Shown in pieces: positions 35,728 to 45,586 of a stretch of DNA of 64,000 nt (position 1 is its first letter; each line of letters opens with the position of its first letter). Origin of the DNA: Gemmatimonadetes bacterium SCN 70-22. Its GTDB lineage: Bacteria; Gemmatimonadota; Gemmatimonadetes; Gemmatimonadales; Gemmatimonadaceae. The notes below the pieces were generated by a model. That model ran no database searches. It was not told the origin of the DNA and saw nothing but the letters and a program-made list of their open reading frames with translations. The stretch covers positions 207,199 through 271,198 of the forward strand of contig MEDZ01000004.1 in NCBI GenBank assembly GCA_001724275.1, given 5' to 3'. The position numbers and the translations under genes are program-made.

Positions 35728-36546
35728 CTAACGCGGGAGCGCGCCGGCGGCTCGCAGGAGCCGCGCGAACGCCTCGGGCCCCAGCGTCTCGGGGCGCGCC
35801 GTCGCCTCGATCCCGCAGGCGCCGAGGAGCGCCTCCGCACCTTCGCCCCCCAGGTCGTACAGGGCGCGTACCACGCGGCGCATCTGCTTGCGCCGCTGCC
35901 CGAAGGCCCCTTGCACCAGGCGGGAGAACGGCGCTTCCTCCTCGGGGGTGACGACCGGGTCGGGGCGCGGGGTCAGGCGCAGGATCGCGGAATCCACCTT
36001 GGGGCGCGGATGGAAGGCCCCGGCCGGGACGCGGGCGACGAGCTCCGCGCGGGCGAGCGCCTGGACGTTGGCCGACAGCGCCCCGTAGGCATCGCTCCCC
36101 GGCGGGGCGGCCACGCGCTCCGCCACTTCCCGCTGCACGAGGAAGACCATGCGCGACGGACGCGGGGAGCGAAGCGCCTGGAAGATGATCGGCGTGGTGA
36201 TGTAGTACGGGACGTTCCCCACCAGCGCCCATGCTCCCTCCGCCAGCGCGGGGAGCGACAGGTCGAGGACGTCCCCCTCGACGATGCGCACGTGTGGACT
36301 GGCCGCGTATCGCGCTCGCAGCACGGGGACGAGCAGCGTGTCGACCTCGATGGCCACCAGCCGCTCGGCCCGGTCGACGAGGAGGTCGGTGAGTGCGCCG
36401 CGTCCGGGACCGATCTCGATGATCGTCTCCCCCGGCTGCGGATCGACGGCGTCGGCGATGCGCTCCAGGGTGCGCCGGTCGGTGAGGAAGTGCTGCCCCA
36501 ACCGCTTGCGCGGCGGGGGGAGCGGCGAGGGGCGGCGACCGTGCAT
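35728..36546 (-). CDS. rsmA: 16S rRNA dimethyladenosine transferase
   Basis: KsgA/RsmA dimethylates A1518 and A1519 of 16S rRNA during late 30S assembly. 272 aa. N-terminal RKRLGQHFLTDRRTLERIADAV, SAM motif IEIGPGRGALTDLL, the catalytic NVPYYITTPI (the N-[LIV]-P-[FY]-Y motif) and the C-terminal FHPRPKVDSAILRL are all present. The stop TAG lies in CGTTAGGC. The rsbU-like gene ends upstream with 20 bp between. Confidence 0.96.
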   Translation of the reverse strand: MHGRRPSPLPPPRKRLGQHFLTDRRTLERIADAVDPQPGETIIEIGPGRGALTDLLVDRAERLVAIEVDTLLVPVLRARYAASPHVRIVEGDVLDLSLPALAEGAWALVGNVPYYITTPIIFQALRSPRPSRMVFLVQREVAERVAAPPGSDAYGALSANVQALARAELVARVPAGAFHPRPKVDSAILRLTPRPDPVVTPEEEAPFSRLVQGAFGQRRKQMRRVVRALYDLGGEGAEALLGACGIEATARPETLGPEAFARLLRAAGALPR

Positions 36547-36566
36547 GGCGGCGCGCTGGTGGCGCG

Positions 36567-38168
36567 CTAGCTGCGCGCGATGAGGAGCGTGAGGTCGTCG
36601 CGCCGGATCGTGTCGCCCGTGTGCGCCTGCAGCGTGGCGAAGACACGCTCCACGACGAGCGCCGGGCGCTCGCGCCGGGCGGCGCGCACGACGTCCAGCA
36701 CCTTCCGCTCGCCAAGGCGCGCGTCCAGGCGGTTGCGCGCATCGGAAATCCCGTCGGTGAAGAGGAGGAGCAGGTCCTGCGCTCGCTGCCAGGGGCGCTC
36801 GAGCGCCGACGGGTGCTGGGCGCTCATGCCTAACGGGGGATCGAGGGCGGCCAGGCGCTCCACGGTCCCGTCGCCGGCGACGACGAAGGCGTGCGGGTGC
36901 CCGGCGTTGGCGTACCGCAGCGTCCCGCGCGCGGGATCGATCACGGCGTAGAACACGGAGATGAACATTTCCGTGCTCTCCAGCTCCTCGCGAAGCGTGG
37001 CCAGCAGCGCGTTGAGCATCTCGGCGGGGTCGACGGTCGTCTGGGCGTGGATCGACGAGGCGCTCATGACGAGCGCCATGATGAGGGCGGCGCGGTAGCC
37101 ATGGCTCGAGACGTCGCCGATCATCACCCCCGTGCGCCCGCCCCCGAGGCGGAAGAGGTGGTAGAAATCGCCGCCGACGCTGTCGGCGGGGACGACGCGT
37201 GCCGACACCTGTGCCTCGGGCGCGAAGAGCGCGGTGTCGGGGAGGAGCTTCATTTGCAGGTCGTGCGCCAGCTGCATCTCCTGCTGCAGGCGCTGCTGGG
37301 CCAGCGACGACCGCACCAGGCGCGCATTCTGGATCGCCGTCCCGATCTGCGTGGCGATGGCGGTGACGAGCTTCTCGTCGCCGGCGCTGAACGGCTCGCC
37401 GCTCCGGCGCTCGGCGAGGTTCACCACCCCGAGGGGGATGGCCCCGTGAGGATTGGGGTTCGTCCAGAGGATGGGGACCGAGAGGAACGCCCCGCGGCAG
37501 TAGAGCGACTCGGCCGCGCACGGCGAGTCGCCGTCCTCGAGGAGGAGGGCACGCTGCTCGCGGAAGACGCGGGCCGAGACGCTGGTCGGGTCGTGGATCC
37601 CGACCGGAGGGGCGTCGCCGGCCTCGAAGCCGAGGGCAGTCACCACCTGCAGGGTGTCGGTGACGCGGTCGTGCACGAGGATGGCGGCGCGGCGCGCCCC
37701 GACCGTCTCGCAGATCTCGGTCAGGATGCGCGAGGCCGCCTCCTCCAGCGAGACCGTGCGCCCCAGGATCTCGCTGGTCGTGTAGAGGAGGTTGATCTCC
37801 TCGTATCGCTCGGCCAGCTCGTAGGCCGCGTGCTCGACCTCCAGCGCCGATTGGAAGAAATGCCCAACGATGGGCAGCAGGAACTCGAGGCACGCGGCCG
37901 GTTCGGTGCGCTGCCCCGTGCACGGCCCCACCGTCACCCATGCGCGCCGCGGACCGGGGACCGCCCCGGCGAGGAGGATCCCCTCATCGGTCTCGATCTC
38001 TGCCGGCGGCCCTCCCGGGACGAGGAGCTCGAGCACGCGCGGCACGGCGTCGTGCCAGTCGCCCACCTCGGCGACGATGGGCGTGCCCTCACCCACCTGG
38101 GTCCAGACGACGGCGTTCACGCCGGTCACATCCCGGAATCGCTCCAGGATCGGGACGAGTTCCTTCAC
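36567..38168 (-). CDS. GAF-domain PP2C (SpoIIE/RsbU-type) serine phosphatase
   Basis: 533 aa from GTG 38168, overlapping the kinase gene by GTGA. An N-terminal sensor region (about 1-140) is followed by a GAF domain (about 165-300, LEEAASRILTEICETVGARRAAILVHDR). A helical linker (QQRLQQEMQLAHDLQMKLLP) leads into the PP2C/SpoIIE phosphatase (about 335-533). That domain has metal-binding aspartates in VGGDFYHLFRLGGGRTGVMIGDVSSHG and FTDGISDARN, and ends RRDDLTLLIARS. It should dephosphorylate an anti-sigma antagonist such as the neighbouring STAS protein. The stimulus is unknown. Confidence 0.9.
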   Translation of the reverse strand: MKELVPILERFRDVTGVNAVVWTQVGEGTPIVAEVGDWHDAVPRVLELLVPGGPPAEIETDEGILLAGAVPGPRRAWVTVGPCTGQRTEPAACLEFLLPIVGHFFQSALEVEHAAYELAERYEEINLLYTTSEILGRTVSLEEAASRILTEICETVGARRAAILVHDRVTDTLQVVTALGFEAGDAPPVGIHDPTSVSARVFREQRALLLEDGDSPCAAESLYCRGAFLSVPILWTNPNPHGAIPLGVVNLAERRSGEPFSAGDEKLVTAIATQIGTAIQNARLVRSSLAQQRLQQEMQLAHDLQMKLLPDTALFAPEAQVSARVVPADSVGGDFYHLFRLGGGRTGVMIGDVSSHGYRAALIMALVMSASSIHAQTTVDPAEMLNALLATLREELESTEMFISVFYAVIDPARGTLRYANAGHPHAFVVAGDGTVERLAALDPPLGMSAQHPSALERPWQRAQDLLLLFTDGISDARNRLDARLGERKVLDVVRAARRERPALVVERVFATLQAHTGDTIRRDDLTLLIARS

Positions 38169-38626
38169 GGGCGGTGCAGCGTGAGGCGCACGACCTGGCC
38201 GCCATCGGTGAAGCACTCCACGCGATCCATGAGGCGCGTCATCAGGAAGAGCCCGCGCCCCGCTTCGCTCTCCAGCTGCTCCGGGTCGGTGGGGTCGTGG
38301 AAGCAGGTCGCGAAGTCGAAACCACTCCCCTCGTCGGAGACTTCCATCACCAGGGCGCGCTCGCTCACCGCGGCGCGGACCCGTACCCCCTTGGTGGCGT
38401 CCTCGCGATTGCCATAGAGGATCGCGTTGGCGATCGCCTCGGTGAGGGCGACCGGGACCTGCAGGTTGTACGCGCGTGGCGGGAAGGCGAGTTCCGCGCA
38501 CCCACGCGCCACTACCCCCACGACCTGCTCGATGTATCGCAGGTCGGAAGGGATCCGCACGTCGAGGGGGAGGCCGGCCCCGACGAGGACGTCGTCGAGG
38601 GCCGCGTAATCGTCGAGCTCGCTCAT
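38165..38626 (-). CDS. RsbW-type anti-sigma factor serine kinase
   Basis: 153 aa from MSELDDYAAL. GHKL ATPase fold: N-box VALTEAIANAILYGN (59-73), G1 box DEGSGFDF, G2 AGRGLFLMTRLMD. Such kinases bind a sigma factor and phosphorylate the STAS antagonist. Between the phosphatase (4-nt overlap) and the STAS gene (91 bp away), it completes a partner-switching trio. The target sigma factor is not in the window. Confidence 0.9.
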   Translation of the reverse strand: MSELDDYAALDDVLVGAGLPLDVRIPSDLRYIEQVVGVVARGCAELAFPPRAYNLQVPVALTEAIANAILYGNREDATKGVRVRAAVSERALVMEVSDEGSGFDFATCFHDPTDPEQLESEAGRGLFLMTRLMDRVECFTDGGQVVRLTLHRP

Positions 38627-38717
38627 CACTGGGAAAACGCGCGTCGCGGGGCCGAGGTCACGCCGATGACCCCCGGCAACGGAGGGAGAGGCGCCGGGAA
38701 GCTCCGGCGCCGGCTGG

Positions 38718-39050
38718 TCAGAGGTTGCCGAGCGCCTCGTCGCGACTGCCGGCGATATGGAAGAGCGTGTCGAGCTTGGTGAGCTCGAACAGGGTCTTGA
38801 GGTCCTCGTTGAGGCTCGCCAGGCGCAACTCGCCTCCCGCCTCGCGGATCTTCTTGGAGAGGGAGACGAGGACACCGAGTCCCGAGCTGTCGATGTAGCC
38901 GGTCTGGCTGAAATCCACCAGGAACTTGCGCTCACCGCGCTCGAGCTCGTCGAGCACCTTCTGCTTCAGTTCCTGCCGGTTGCCGACGATCAACTGCCCT
39001 TCCACATCCACGATGCACACGTCACCCTGCTTCTTGATTGCGAAGCTCAT
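38718..39050 (-). CDS. STAS-domain anti-sigma factor antagonist (RsbV/SpoIIAA type)
   Basis: 110 aa, a single STAS domain: [48 protein letters not shown]. The phosphorylatable Ser is S55 or S56 in DSSGLG. When dephosphorylated by the RsbU-like phosphatase, it should sequester the RsbW-like kinase and free a sigma factor. Its ATG overlaps the pta stop (ATGA), so it is translationally coupled to acetyl-phosphate metabolism. Confidence 0.93.
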   Translation of the reverse strand: MSFAIKKQGDVCIVDVEGQLIVGNRQELKQKVLDELERGERKFLVDFSQTGYIDSSGLGVLVSLSKKIREAGGELRLASLNEDLKTLFELTKLDTLFHIAGSRDEALGNL

Positions 39051-40078
39051 GCGAGATCTCCAGGAAGTCCGCCGCGGCCGGCCTCGGGACGCCGCGCCTG
39101 CAATGCGGTGACCGCAGCAACGTTGATAATGTCGTCGACCGACGCGCCTCGCGACAGGTCGTTGCAGGGGCGCGCCAGCCCCTGCAGGATCGGCCCGATC
39201 GCCGCCGCCCCCGCCAGCCGCTCGACGAGCTTGTACGCGATGTTGCCGGCGTCGAGTGACGGGAAGACGAGGACGTTGGCCCGTCCCGCGACCTCACTCC
39301 CGGGCGCCTTGCGCGCGGCGACCTCGGCCATGAGGGCGGCGTCGCCCTGCAGCTCCCCATCCACCGTGAGCGTGGGGGCCCGCTCTCGCACCAGGGCCAG
39401 CGCGGCGCGCACCCGATCCACCGACTCCGACGCCGCGCTCCCCCGGGTGCTGAACGACAGGAACGCCACCACCGGCTCGTCGCCGACGATCCGCGCGCGG
39501 TCGCGGGCGGCGGCGATCGCGATATCGGCCAGCTGCTCGGCGGTCGGCGCCGGGACCACCGCGCAGTCGGTGAAGGTCAGCACCTCGCGGTTGCCGCCGC
39601 GAAACGGGGCGACGTCCATGTAGAAGGCGCTCGAGACGGTACGCTGCCCCTCGGCCGTCCCCACCAGCCGGAGCGCCGCGCGCAGGACCTCGGCCGTGGT
39701 GAGGACGCATCCGGCCACGCACCCATCGACCGCCTCCTGCCTGACGAGCCCCATGGCGAAGTGAAGCGGCGTCGTGGCGAGTCGCTCGATCTCCTCCCTC
39801 GGGACGCCCTTCCCGCGCAGCCGCTCGGCCAGCGCATCGGCCGTGAGCGTCCGACGGGGATCGGTCGCCGGGTCGACGGCCTCGACCCCCAGGCGAGCGA
39901 CGGCGCCGCGGTCGGCGGCGGGGTCCAGCACCAGCACGGGCTCGACGATCCCCGTCTCGCGCAGCGCCGCCGCCGCCGCCAACACCCGCGGATCGCCCGA
40001 CTCGGGAAAGGCGATGCGCGCCCGACCCGCCGCCGCCCGGCGGCGCAGCGCGGTGACGAACCACTCCTCCCGGCCCAT
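39047..40078 (-). CDS. pta: Phosphate acetyltransferase
   Basis: Interconverts acetyl-CoA and acetyl phosphate. 343 aa, the short form lacking the N-terminal DRTGG domain. [63 protein letters not shown] and the C-terminal [22 protein letters not shown] are diagnostic. No ackA is adjacent. It starts 2 bp after the coaD stop, and that stop lies in CGTTAGGC. Confidence 0.94.
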   Translation of the reverse strand: MGREEWFVTALRRRAAAGRARIAFPESGDPRVLAAAAALRETGIVEPVLVLDPAADRGAVARLGVEAVDPATDPRRTLTADALAERLRGKGVPREEIERLATTPLHFAMGLVRQEAVDGCVAGCVLTTAEVLRAALRLVGTAEGQRTVSSAFYMDVAPFRGGNREVLTFTDCAVVPAPTAEQLADIAIAAARDRARIVGDEPVVAFLSFSTRGSAASESVDRVRAALALVRERAPTLTVDGELQGDAALMAEVAARKAPGSEVAGRANVLVFPSLDAGNIAYKLVERLAGAAAIGPILQGLARPCNDLSRGASVDDIINVAAVTALQARRPEAGRGGLPGDLA

Positions 40079-40080
40079 GC

Positions 40081-40566
40081 CTAACGCTGGGCGAACTTCC
40101 GGCGAAGCGCCTCGGCCACCGTGGGGTGCACGAGCCCCTCCAGGTTCCCCCCGAAGCGCGCCACCTCGCGCACGAGCGACGCGCTGATGTACGTCGTGTC
40201 GAGCGACGGGACCATGAACACCGTCTCCTGCTCCGGCGAGAGGTGCCGGTTCATGAGCGCCATCTGGTACTCGTACTCGAAGTCGCTCACGGCGCGAAGC
40301 CCGCGAATGAAGAGGCGCGCTCCCATCTGGCGCGCGAAGTCGACGAGGAGTCCCTGGAACTGGTGCACCTCGATGCGCCCATCGTGCCCCACGGCCGCCC
40401 GGATGAACTCGGCGCGCTCCTCGAAGGTGAACAACGGTTGCTTGGACACGTTGACCGCGATGGCGACGATGAGGCGGTCGACGTAGCCGAGGCTGCGGCG
40501 AATCAGGTCCTCGTGCCCGCGGGTGAGGGGGTCGAACGAGCCGGCGTAGATGGCGACGCGAGGCAT
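40081..40566 (-). CDS. coaD: Phosphopantetheine adenylyltransferase
   Basis: Penultimate step of CoA synthesis. 161 aa. Nucleotidyltransferase motif [21 protein letters not shown], then [37 protein letters not shown] and the ISAS-loop region [15 protein letters not shown]. The rsmD-coaD order is widespread. 37 bp separate it from rsmD. Confidence 0.97.
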   Translation of the reverse strand: MPRVAIYAGSFDPLTRGHEDLIRRSLGYVDRLIVAIAVNVSKQPLFTFEERAEFIRAAVGHDGRIEVHQFQGLLVDFARQMGARLFIRGLRAVSDFEYEYQMALMNRHLSPEQETVFMVPSLDTTYISASLVREVARFGGNLEGLVHPTVAEALRRKFAQR

Positions 40567-40603
40567 GCGCAGGGGGTTGGGAGGGCGATCTCGCCGGGGA
40601 ATT

Positions 40604-41158
40604 CTAACCCCCGCCGACCTCGCCGCCATCGTCCTGGACGGGCGCGCGGCGATAGAGGGTGACTGCGGTCCCGCCGTAGGTGCGCGTGTCGCCCCCCGGC
40701 GGCATCGCCTCGTGCACGTCGTGCTCGACACCGAGGACGTTCGCGAACGGGAGCTCCCGCCATGCCTCGGCCAGTCGCGGGGCGAGCCCCAGGTTGTACG
40801 GGGGGTCGGCGAAGGCGATGTCGTATGCCCCGGCCGGGAGCTTGTGGACGAAGCGCAGCGCGTCGCCGCGGTGCAGCGTGACGAGCGGCGTGGCGCCCAG
40901 CGCCTCCACGTTCTCCCGGATGGCCCGCAGCGAGGGCGCGGCGAGCTCCACGAAGTCGCACGACGCGGCGCCGCGCGACAGCGCCTCGAGACCGAGGGCC
41001 CCCGAACCGGCGAACAGGTCCACGACACGGGCCCCGGGGATCGCCGGGTGCAGGATGCTCATCCACGCCTCGCGCGCGCGGTCCCCCGTGGGGCGGACCC
41101 GCGCATCCCGCGGCGCCTTGATGGTGCGTCCGCGCCACCGGCCGGCAATGATGCGCAC
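40604..41158 (-). CDS. rsmD: 16S rRNA m2G966 methyltransferase
   Basis: 184 aa. [16 protein letters not shown] is the typical N-terminus. The SAM motif is [20 protein letters not shown] and the catalytic motif FADPPYNLG. The C-terminal Gly-rich tail is not conserved. It lies 10 bp after recJ and before coaD, as in many genomes. Confidence 0.95.
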   Translation of the reverse strand: MRIIAGRWRGRTIKAPRDARVRPTGDRAREAWMSILHPAIPGARVVDLFAGSGALGLEALSRGAASCDFVELAAPSLRAIRENVEALGATPLVTLHRGDALRFVHKLPAGAYDIAFADPPYNLGLAPRLAEAWRELPFANVLGVEHDVHEAMPPGGDTRTYGGTAVTLYRRAPVQDDGGEVGGG

Positions 41159-41168
41159 GGGTGCGTCG

Positions 41169-42890
41169 TCAGGCGCGCACGTCGGCCAGGCGCGCCACCA
41201 GGCGCGACGCCCCGCCGTACGTGTCGCGCTCGAGGCGATACGCCAGGTCGACCGGGGCGGCGGGCGAGAGCGTGCGTGCCAGGTCCCCCATCCCCCACCC
41301 GATCGCCTCGAGCGTCCCGCCCGCCTTCGCCAGCTGCAACTTGAGCCCGCCCTGCCCCACCCCCCGCGGCGCCGCCGCCAGGCGCACGCCGCGCGACGCC
41401 AGCACCGGCGCCGGGTTCCCCACGCCGAACGGCTCGAAGTGGCGCAGCAGCCCCTCCAGCTCGGGGGTCACCTCGTCCAGCGACAGCTCGACGTCCACGC
41501 GCACCCGCGGGACCAGGTCGTCGGCGGTGAGCCGCTCGCGCGCCACCGCATTGAACCGCTCGCGGAAGGCATCCATCTGCTCCGCCCGGATGGTGATCCC
41601 CGCCGCGGCCCGGTGGCCGCCATAGCGCACGAGCAGGTCCTTGCAGGCGCTCAACCCGGCGTGCAGGTCGAAGGCACTGATCGACCGTCCCGAACCCTTC
41701 CCCACCCCTCCCTCGAATGCCACCAGGAGGACAGGGCGCGCCAGCTCCTCGACCAGTCGCGACGCGACGATCCCGATCACGCCGGGGTGCCACCCCTCGG
41801 CGCCGAGCACCACGCCCCACGTCTCGTCGAGGTCGAGCCGGTCGGCCAGGGTCCGCGCCGCGGAAAGCGTGGCGCGATCGAGCTCCTGCCGCGCGCGGTT
41901 CAGCTCCTCCAGCTCGCGGGCGATGCGATTGGCCTGGCCCGCATCGCTCGTGAGCAGGAGATCCACGCCGCGCATGGCATGCCCGACCCGTCCCGCGGCG
42001 TTGAGGCGCGGGGCCAGGATGAAGCCGATGCGCCCGGCGGTGAGCGCCGAGGGATCGAGCCCTGCCGCGTCCATGAGGGCGCGCAGCCCCACGTGCCGCG
42101 ACTCGGCCATGAGCTTGAGCCCGAAGCGGACCAGGATGCGGTTCTCCCCGCGCAGCGGTGCCACGTCGGCAATGGTGGCGAGGGCCACCAGGTCCAGCAG
42201 CTGCAACGCGACGTGCTCCCCCCCACCCAGCGCCTGCAGGAGGGCGGTCGACAGCTTGAACGCGACGCCGGCCGCGCAGAGATCCTTGTCGGGATAGCCG
42301 CACCCCGGCTGCCGCGGATTCAGCACCGCGACGCACTCGGGAACCGGGCGGCTGGGGAGATGGTGGTCGGAGACGATGACGTCGATGCCGAGTGCGGTGA
42401 GGCGCGCGATGGCGTCGTGCGCACTGGTCCCGCAGTCGCACGTGAGGACGACACGCGCCCCCGCGTTGGCGGCAGCCTGCACCCCCGCCTCGCCGAGGTC
42501 GTAGCCGTCGCTGATCCGGTGCGGGAGGAACGGCACGGCCTTCCCACCGAGGTGCCGGAGGATGCGTACCATGATGGTGGTGGAGCAGATGCCATCCACG
42601 TCGTAGTCGCCGTGCACGAGGATCGTCTCGCCCGAGCGGATGGCCGCGACCAGCCGTTCGACGGCGCGATCCATGCCCAGCATCAGCGCCGGCGAATGCA
42701 GCTGCTCGAGGCGCGGGCGCAGGAAGCGCTTCGCGTCCTCGGGGTCGGCATGGCCGCGCCCCGCCAGGAGCCCGCACACGAGGGGGGGGAGCTTGAGCGC
42801 CTCGGCGAGCGCCGCGACGAGCGCGTCATCGAGGGGTGTGGCCAGGTGCCAGCGAGGCGCCAGGCGTGGGCGCGACGTCGAGACGGTCAT
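41169..42890 (-). CDS. recJ: Single-stranded-DNA-specific exonuclease RecJ
   Basis: DHH-superfamily 5'-3' exonuclease of recombination and mismatch repair. 573 aa, normal length. HGDYDVDGICST (motif I), TCDCGTSAHDAI, VSDHHLPS (DHH), ATIADVAPL, and the DHHA1 region with GSGRSISAFDLH and RYGGHRAAAGITI. The C-terminal OB-fold contains FEPFGVGNPAPVL. MTVSTSRPRLAP is the likely start. Confidence 0.96.
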   Translation of the reverse strand: MTVSTSRPRLAPRWHLATPLDDALVAALAEALKLPPLVCGLLAGRGHADPEDAKRFLRPRLEQLHSPALMLGMDRAVERLVAAIRSGETILVHGDYDVDGICSTTIMVRILRHLGGKAVPFLPHRISDGYDLGEAGVQAAANAGARVVLTCDCGTSAHDAIARLTALGIDVIVSDHHLPSRPVPECVAVLNPRQPGCGYPDKDLCAAGVAFKLSTALLQALGGGEHVALQLLDLVALATIADVAPLRGENRILVRFGLKLMAESRHVGLRALMDAAGLDPSALTAGRIGFILAPRLNAAGRVGHAMRGVDLLLTSDAGQANRIARELEELNRARQELDRATLSAARTLADRLDLDETWGVVLGAEGWHPGVIGIVASRLVEELARPVLLVAFEGGVGKGSGRSISAFDLHAGLSACKDLLVRYGGHRAAAGITIRAEQMDAFRERFNAVARERLTADDLVPRVRVDVELSLDEVTPELEGLLRHFEPFGVGNPAPVLASRGVRLAAAPRGVGQGGLKLQLAKAGGTLEAIGWGMGDLARTLSPAAPVDLAYRLERDTYGGASRLVARLADVRA

Positions 42891-42927
42891 CGCCGCACGC
42901 TACCCTCGGGGGACGTCGGTCCCCGCA

Positions 42928-43632
42928 TCATTCCGTTGCGTAGAGCAGCATCCCGCACCCCTCGCAGGACTCGAGCGTCCCCCTCGCGTGCATCTGGTTG
43001 CGGCGCTGCACGGGGACGGCCGTGTCGCACGAGCCGCAGGCCCCGCCGTGGACGGGGAAGACGACCTGGGTGTGGCGCCGCGAGCGGATCCGGTCGTACA
43101 TCGTGCGCATGGCCGGGGGGACGCCCTGCGCCACCGACTCGCGCTTGCCGCGGGCCGCCGCCAGTTCGGCCTCGAGCGCCCCGCGCTCGGCCTCGATCGC
43201 GGAGCGCTTCGCGCCCTGCGTGGCGTCGAAGTCGGCCAGCGCCTCGCGATGCGCCTCGGTCGCCTGCCGGATCGCGTCGACGCGGTGCCCCAGCTCGCGG
43301 AGGTCGTTCTCGCCCTCGAGGAGCAGCTTCTTGCCGGCCTCCACCTGCGCCATGGCGGCGGTGGCCTCCTTCATCCGCTTGACCAGGTCGAGCTGCGCCA
43401 CGTTGCGCTCCTGGCGCTGGCGGTGCTCGGCGACCAGCTGCGCCAGTTCGCGCTGCTTGCGCTCGGCGGCTTGCAGCTGGCCGAGGGCCTGCTCGAGCTG
43501 GCGGGCGGCCTTGGCGCGCTCGGCATCGAGGGCGGCCAGGCGTGGGGTGACGCCCTCGAGGCGCGCCACGAGCGCATCCACCACGTCATCCTCGGCTTGC
43601 AGCTGCAACAGGGCTTCCAGCTCCGCGTGCAC
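42928..43632 (-). CDS. Coiled-coil protein with C-terminal C4 zinc ribbon
   Basis: About 234 aa. Residues 1-175 are a long coiled coil (LEGVTPRLAALDAERAKAARQLEQALGQLQAAERKQREL...). The C-terminal zinc ribbon is GGACGSCDTAVPVQ...LESCEGCGMLLYATE, two CxxC pairs about 24 residues apart. This domain pair matches the bacterial DUF164-type zinc-ribbon family, often beside RNase H or DNA-metabolism genes; its molecular role is not settled. GTG 43632 is chosen because AGGAGGA lies just upstream; an in-frame TTG at 43653 is the alternative. Lies between dnaG and recJ. Confidence 0.8.
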   Translation of the reverse strand: MHAELEALLQLQAEDDVVDALVARLEGVTPRLAALDAERAKAARQLEQALGQLQAAERKQRELAQLVAEHRQRQERNVAQLDLVKRMKEATAAMAQVEAGKKLLLEGENDLRELGHRVDAIRQATEAHREALADFDATQGAKRSAIEAERGALEAELAAARGKRESVAQGVPPAMRTMYDRIRSRRHTQVVFPVHGGACGSCDTAVPVQRRNQMHARGTLESCEGCGMLLYATE

Positions 43633-43657
43633 GTCTCCTCCTGGTTGCGGCAATTGG

Positions 43658-45586
43658 CTAGGTGTTCGTTCGCAGCGCGGCCAGCTCCTGGATCTGGCGC
43701 GCGTTCTCCTTCTTCTCCAGCATCAGCGCCGTCTTCTCCTCGTCGCTGGCCAGCCCCATCTGCCGGTCGATCTCGCGATTGCGGTCCTGGAGCCGGCGTT
43801 CCTCGAGGCGCGCCAGGGAATCATCCACCGTGCGCGCCACGTCGAGGATCGCATCGGACTCGCCCAGCAGTTCGTCGAGCAGGGCGACGGCCGGAGGCGA
43901 GAGGCGCTCCGCCACCTGGTCAACCTGCTCCACCGAACCGACATCGCGCAATGCCTCGAAGAGCTCGCGCAGGCGTGGCTCCCGGAACGACTCCGCGCCG
44001 ACCCGTTCCAGGATGCGTTCCAGCGCCGCCGCCGAGCGCAGCATGGCCGTGACGAGGTACCGCTCGGCCATGACCGCGACGACCGGCGACCGGATGGCGC
44101 GGGGGCGGGCAGCCGGGTGGTCGGCGCGCGCGCTGCCGCCCGCGCCTCGCGGCGACGGCCCGCCCCAGTCGCCCCCCCAGGGCTCACCCGGCTCCCGCGG
44201 CGGGGGCCCCTCGCGCTCGCGAAACGCCGCGCGCCCCGCCCCGCCCTGCCCGCCACCGGGGGGCGCGCCCCCGGGGCCGTGCCTAACGCCGCCCGAACGC
44301 GCCCCGCCGTCCTCCGCCTCGCGCAGCAGCACCTCCCGCGGCACCTGCGACGCCTGGCTCGCCCGCGCCAGGTAGATCTCCTTCATCACGGGATCGCGGG
44401 TGACGCGGATGGTCGGGAGGAGCCGGTCGACGGCGGTGCGCCGCTTGGCGAGGTCGGTGAACCACCCGCCACGCTCCAGCAGCTGCACCTTGCGCTCGAA
44501 GACGTCGATGCCGTCGCGGAGCTGCCGTTCGAGCGCCTCGCCCCCCCGCTCGCGCACGAAGGTGTCGGGGTCGTCCCCGTCGGGCAGGGTGACGACGCGC
44601 ACCGTGGCCCCCTCCGCCAGGAGCTCGTCGCCGGCCCGGAAGGTGGCCTTGAGCCCGGCCTGGTCCGAGTCGTAGAGCAGGTAGACGTTCCTGGAGTAGC
44701 GCACCAGCAGCTGCGCCTGGTCGGCGGTGAGCGCCGTGCCTAACGGCGCAACGACCGTCTCGATCCCGGCCGACACCAGCCGCACCACGTCGACGTACCC
44801 CTCGACCACGATCACGCGGTCGGCGCGCCGGATGGGGTTGCGGGCCTGGTGCAGGTGGTACAGCAGCCGCCCCTTGGAGTAGATGGGCGACTCGGCGCTG
44901 TTGAGGTACTTCGGCTCGCCCGGTGCGATCAGGCGCCCGCCGAAGCCCGCGATGTGCCCCGCCACGTCGTGGATGGGGAAGACGAGGCGGGCGCGGAAGC
45001 GCGGGCGCGGCTCCTCGGTCTCGTCGCGCTTCACGAGGAGCCCCGCCTCGAGCTGACGCGCATCGTCGATGCCGATCGCGTTGAGGTACGCACGCATCAG
45101 CCCGATCTCGCGCGGCGCGAAGCCGAGCCCGAACCGTTCGGCCACCGTGCGTGCGATGTCGCGCGATGCCAGGTACTCCCGTGCCGCCGCCCCCAGCTCG
45201 TCCTCCCACAGGATGCGCTGGAAGTACTGCTGCGCCGCCGCATTCGCCTCCCACAGCGGTTCCCGCGGGTCCGGTCCGGCGCGCCGCGACGTGACCTCGT
45301 GCAGCTCGATCCCGCTCTTCTCCGCCACCATCCGCACCGCCGTCGGCCAGTCCACCCCGAGCCGCTTCTGCAGGAAGGAGAAGACGTCGCCCGACTCCTT
45401 GCACACGAAGCAGTGATAGAACTTCCCCTTGGTGGTGGTGACGGAGAAGTTCCGGTTCACGCCCTGGTGGAACGGGCAGGGACCGCGGTAGTTCCCCCCG
45501 CGCCCCTTGAGCGGGACGTACTCGCCGATGATGGCGACGATGTCCGCCGCCTCACGAACGCGCTCGACCTCGTCGTCCGGAATCAC
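43658..45586 (-). CDS. dnaG: DNA primase
   Basis: Synthesises RNA primers at the replication fork. 642 aa from GTG 45586, overlapping the mutS2 stop. N-terminal CHC2 zinc finger (CPFHQGVNRNFSVTTTKGKFYHCFVC, about 38-63), then the RNA polymerase core with FPIHDVAGHIAGFGGR, and TOPRIM with VVEGYVDVVRL and YDSDQAG. A Gly/Pro/Arg-rich linker (about 435-500) separates this from the helical C-terminal helicase-binding domain. The linker includes the only site where the octamer alone is read as Val-Arg. Confidence 0.96.
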   Translation of the reverse strand: MIPDDEVERVREAADIVAIIGEYVPLKGRGGNYRGPCPFHQGVNRNFSVTTTKGKFYHCFVCKESGDVFSFLQKRLGVDWPTAVRMVAEKSGIELHEVTSRRAGPDPREPLWEANAAAQQYFQRILWEDELGAAAREYLASRDIARTVAERFGLGFAPREIGLMRAYLNAIGIDDARQLEAGLLVKRDETEEPRPRFRARLVFPIHDVAGHIAGFGGRLIAPGEPKYLNSAESPIYSKGRLLYHLHQARNPIRRADRVIVVEGYVDVVRLVSAGIETVVAPLGTALTADQAQLLVRYSRNVYLLYDSDQAGLKATFRAGDELLAEGATVRVVTLPDGDDPDTFVRERGGEALERQLRDGIDVFERKVQLLERGGWFTDLAKRRTAVDRLLPTIRVTRDPVMKEIYLARASQASQVPREVLLREAEDGGARSGGVRHGPGGAPPGGGQGGAGRAAFREREGPPPREPGEPWGGDWGGPSPRGAGGSARADHPAARPRAIRSPVVAVMAERYLVTAMLRSAAALERILERVGAESFREPRLRELFEALRDVGSVEQVDQVAERLSPPAVALLDELLGESDAILDVARTVDDSLARLEERRLQDRNREIDRQMGLASDEEKTALMLEKKENARQIQELAALRTNT

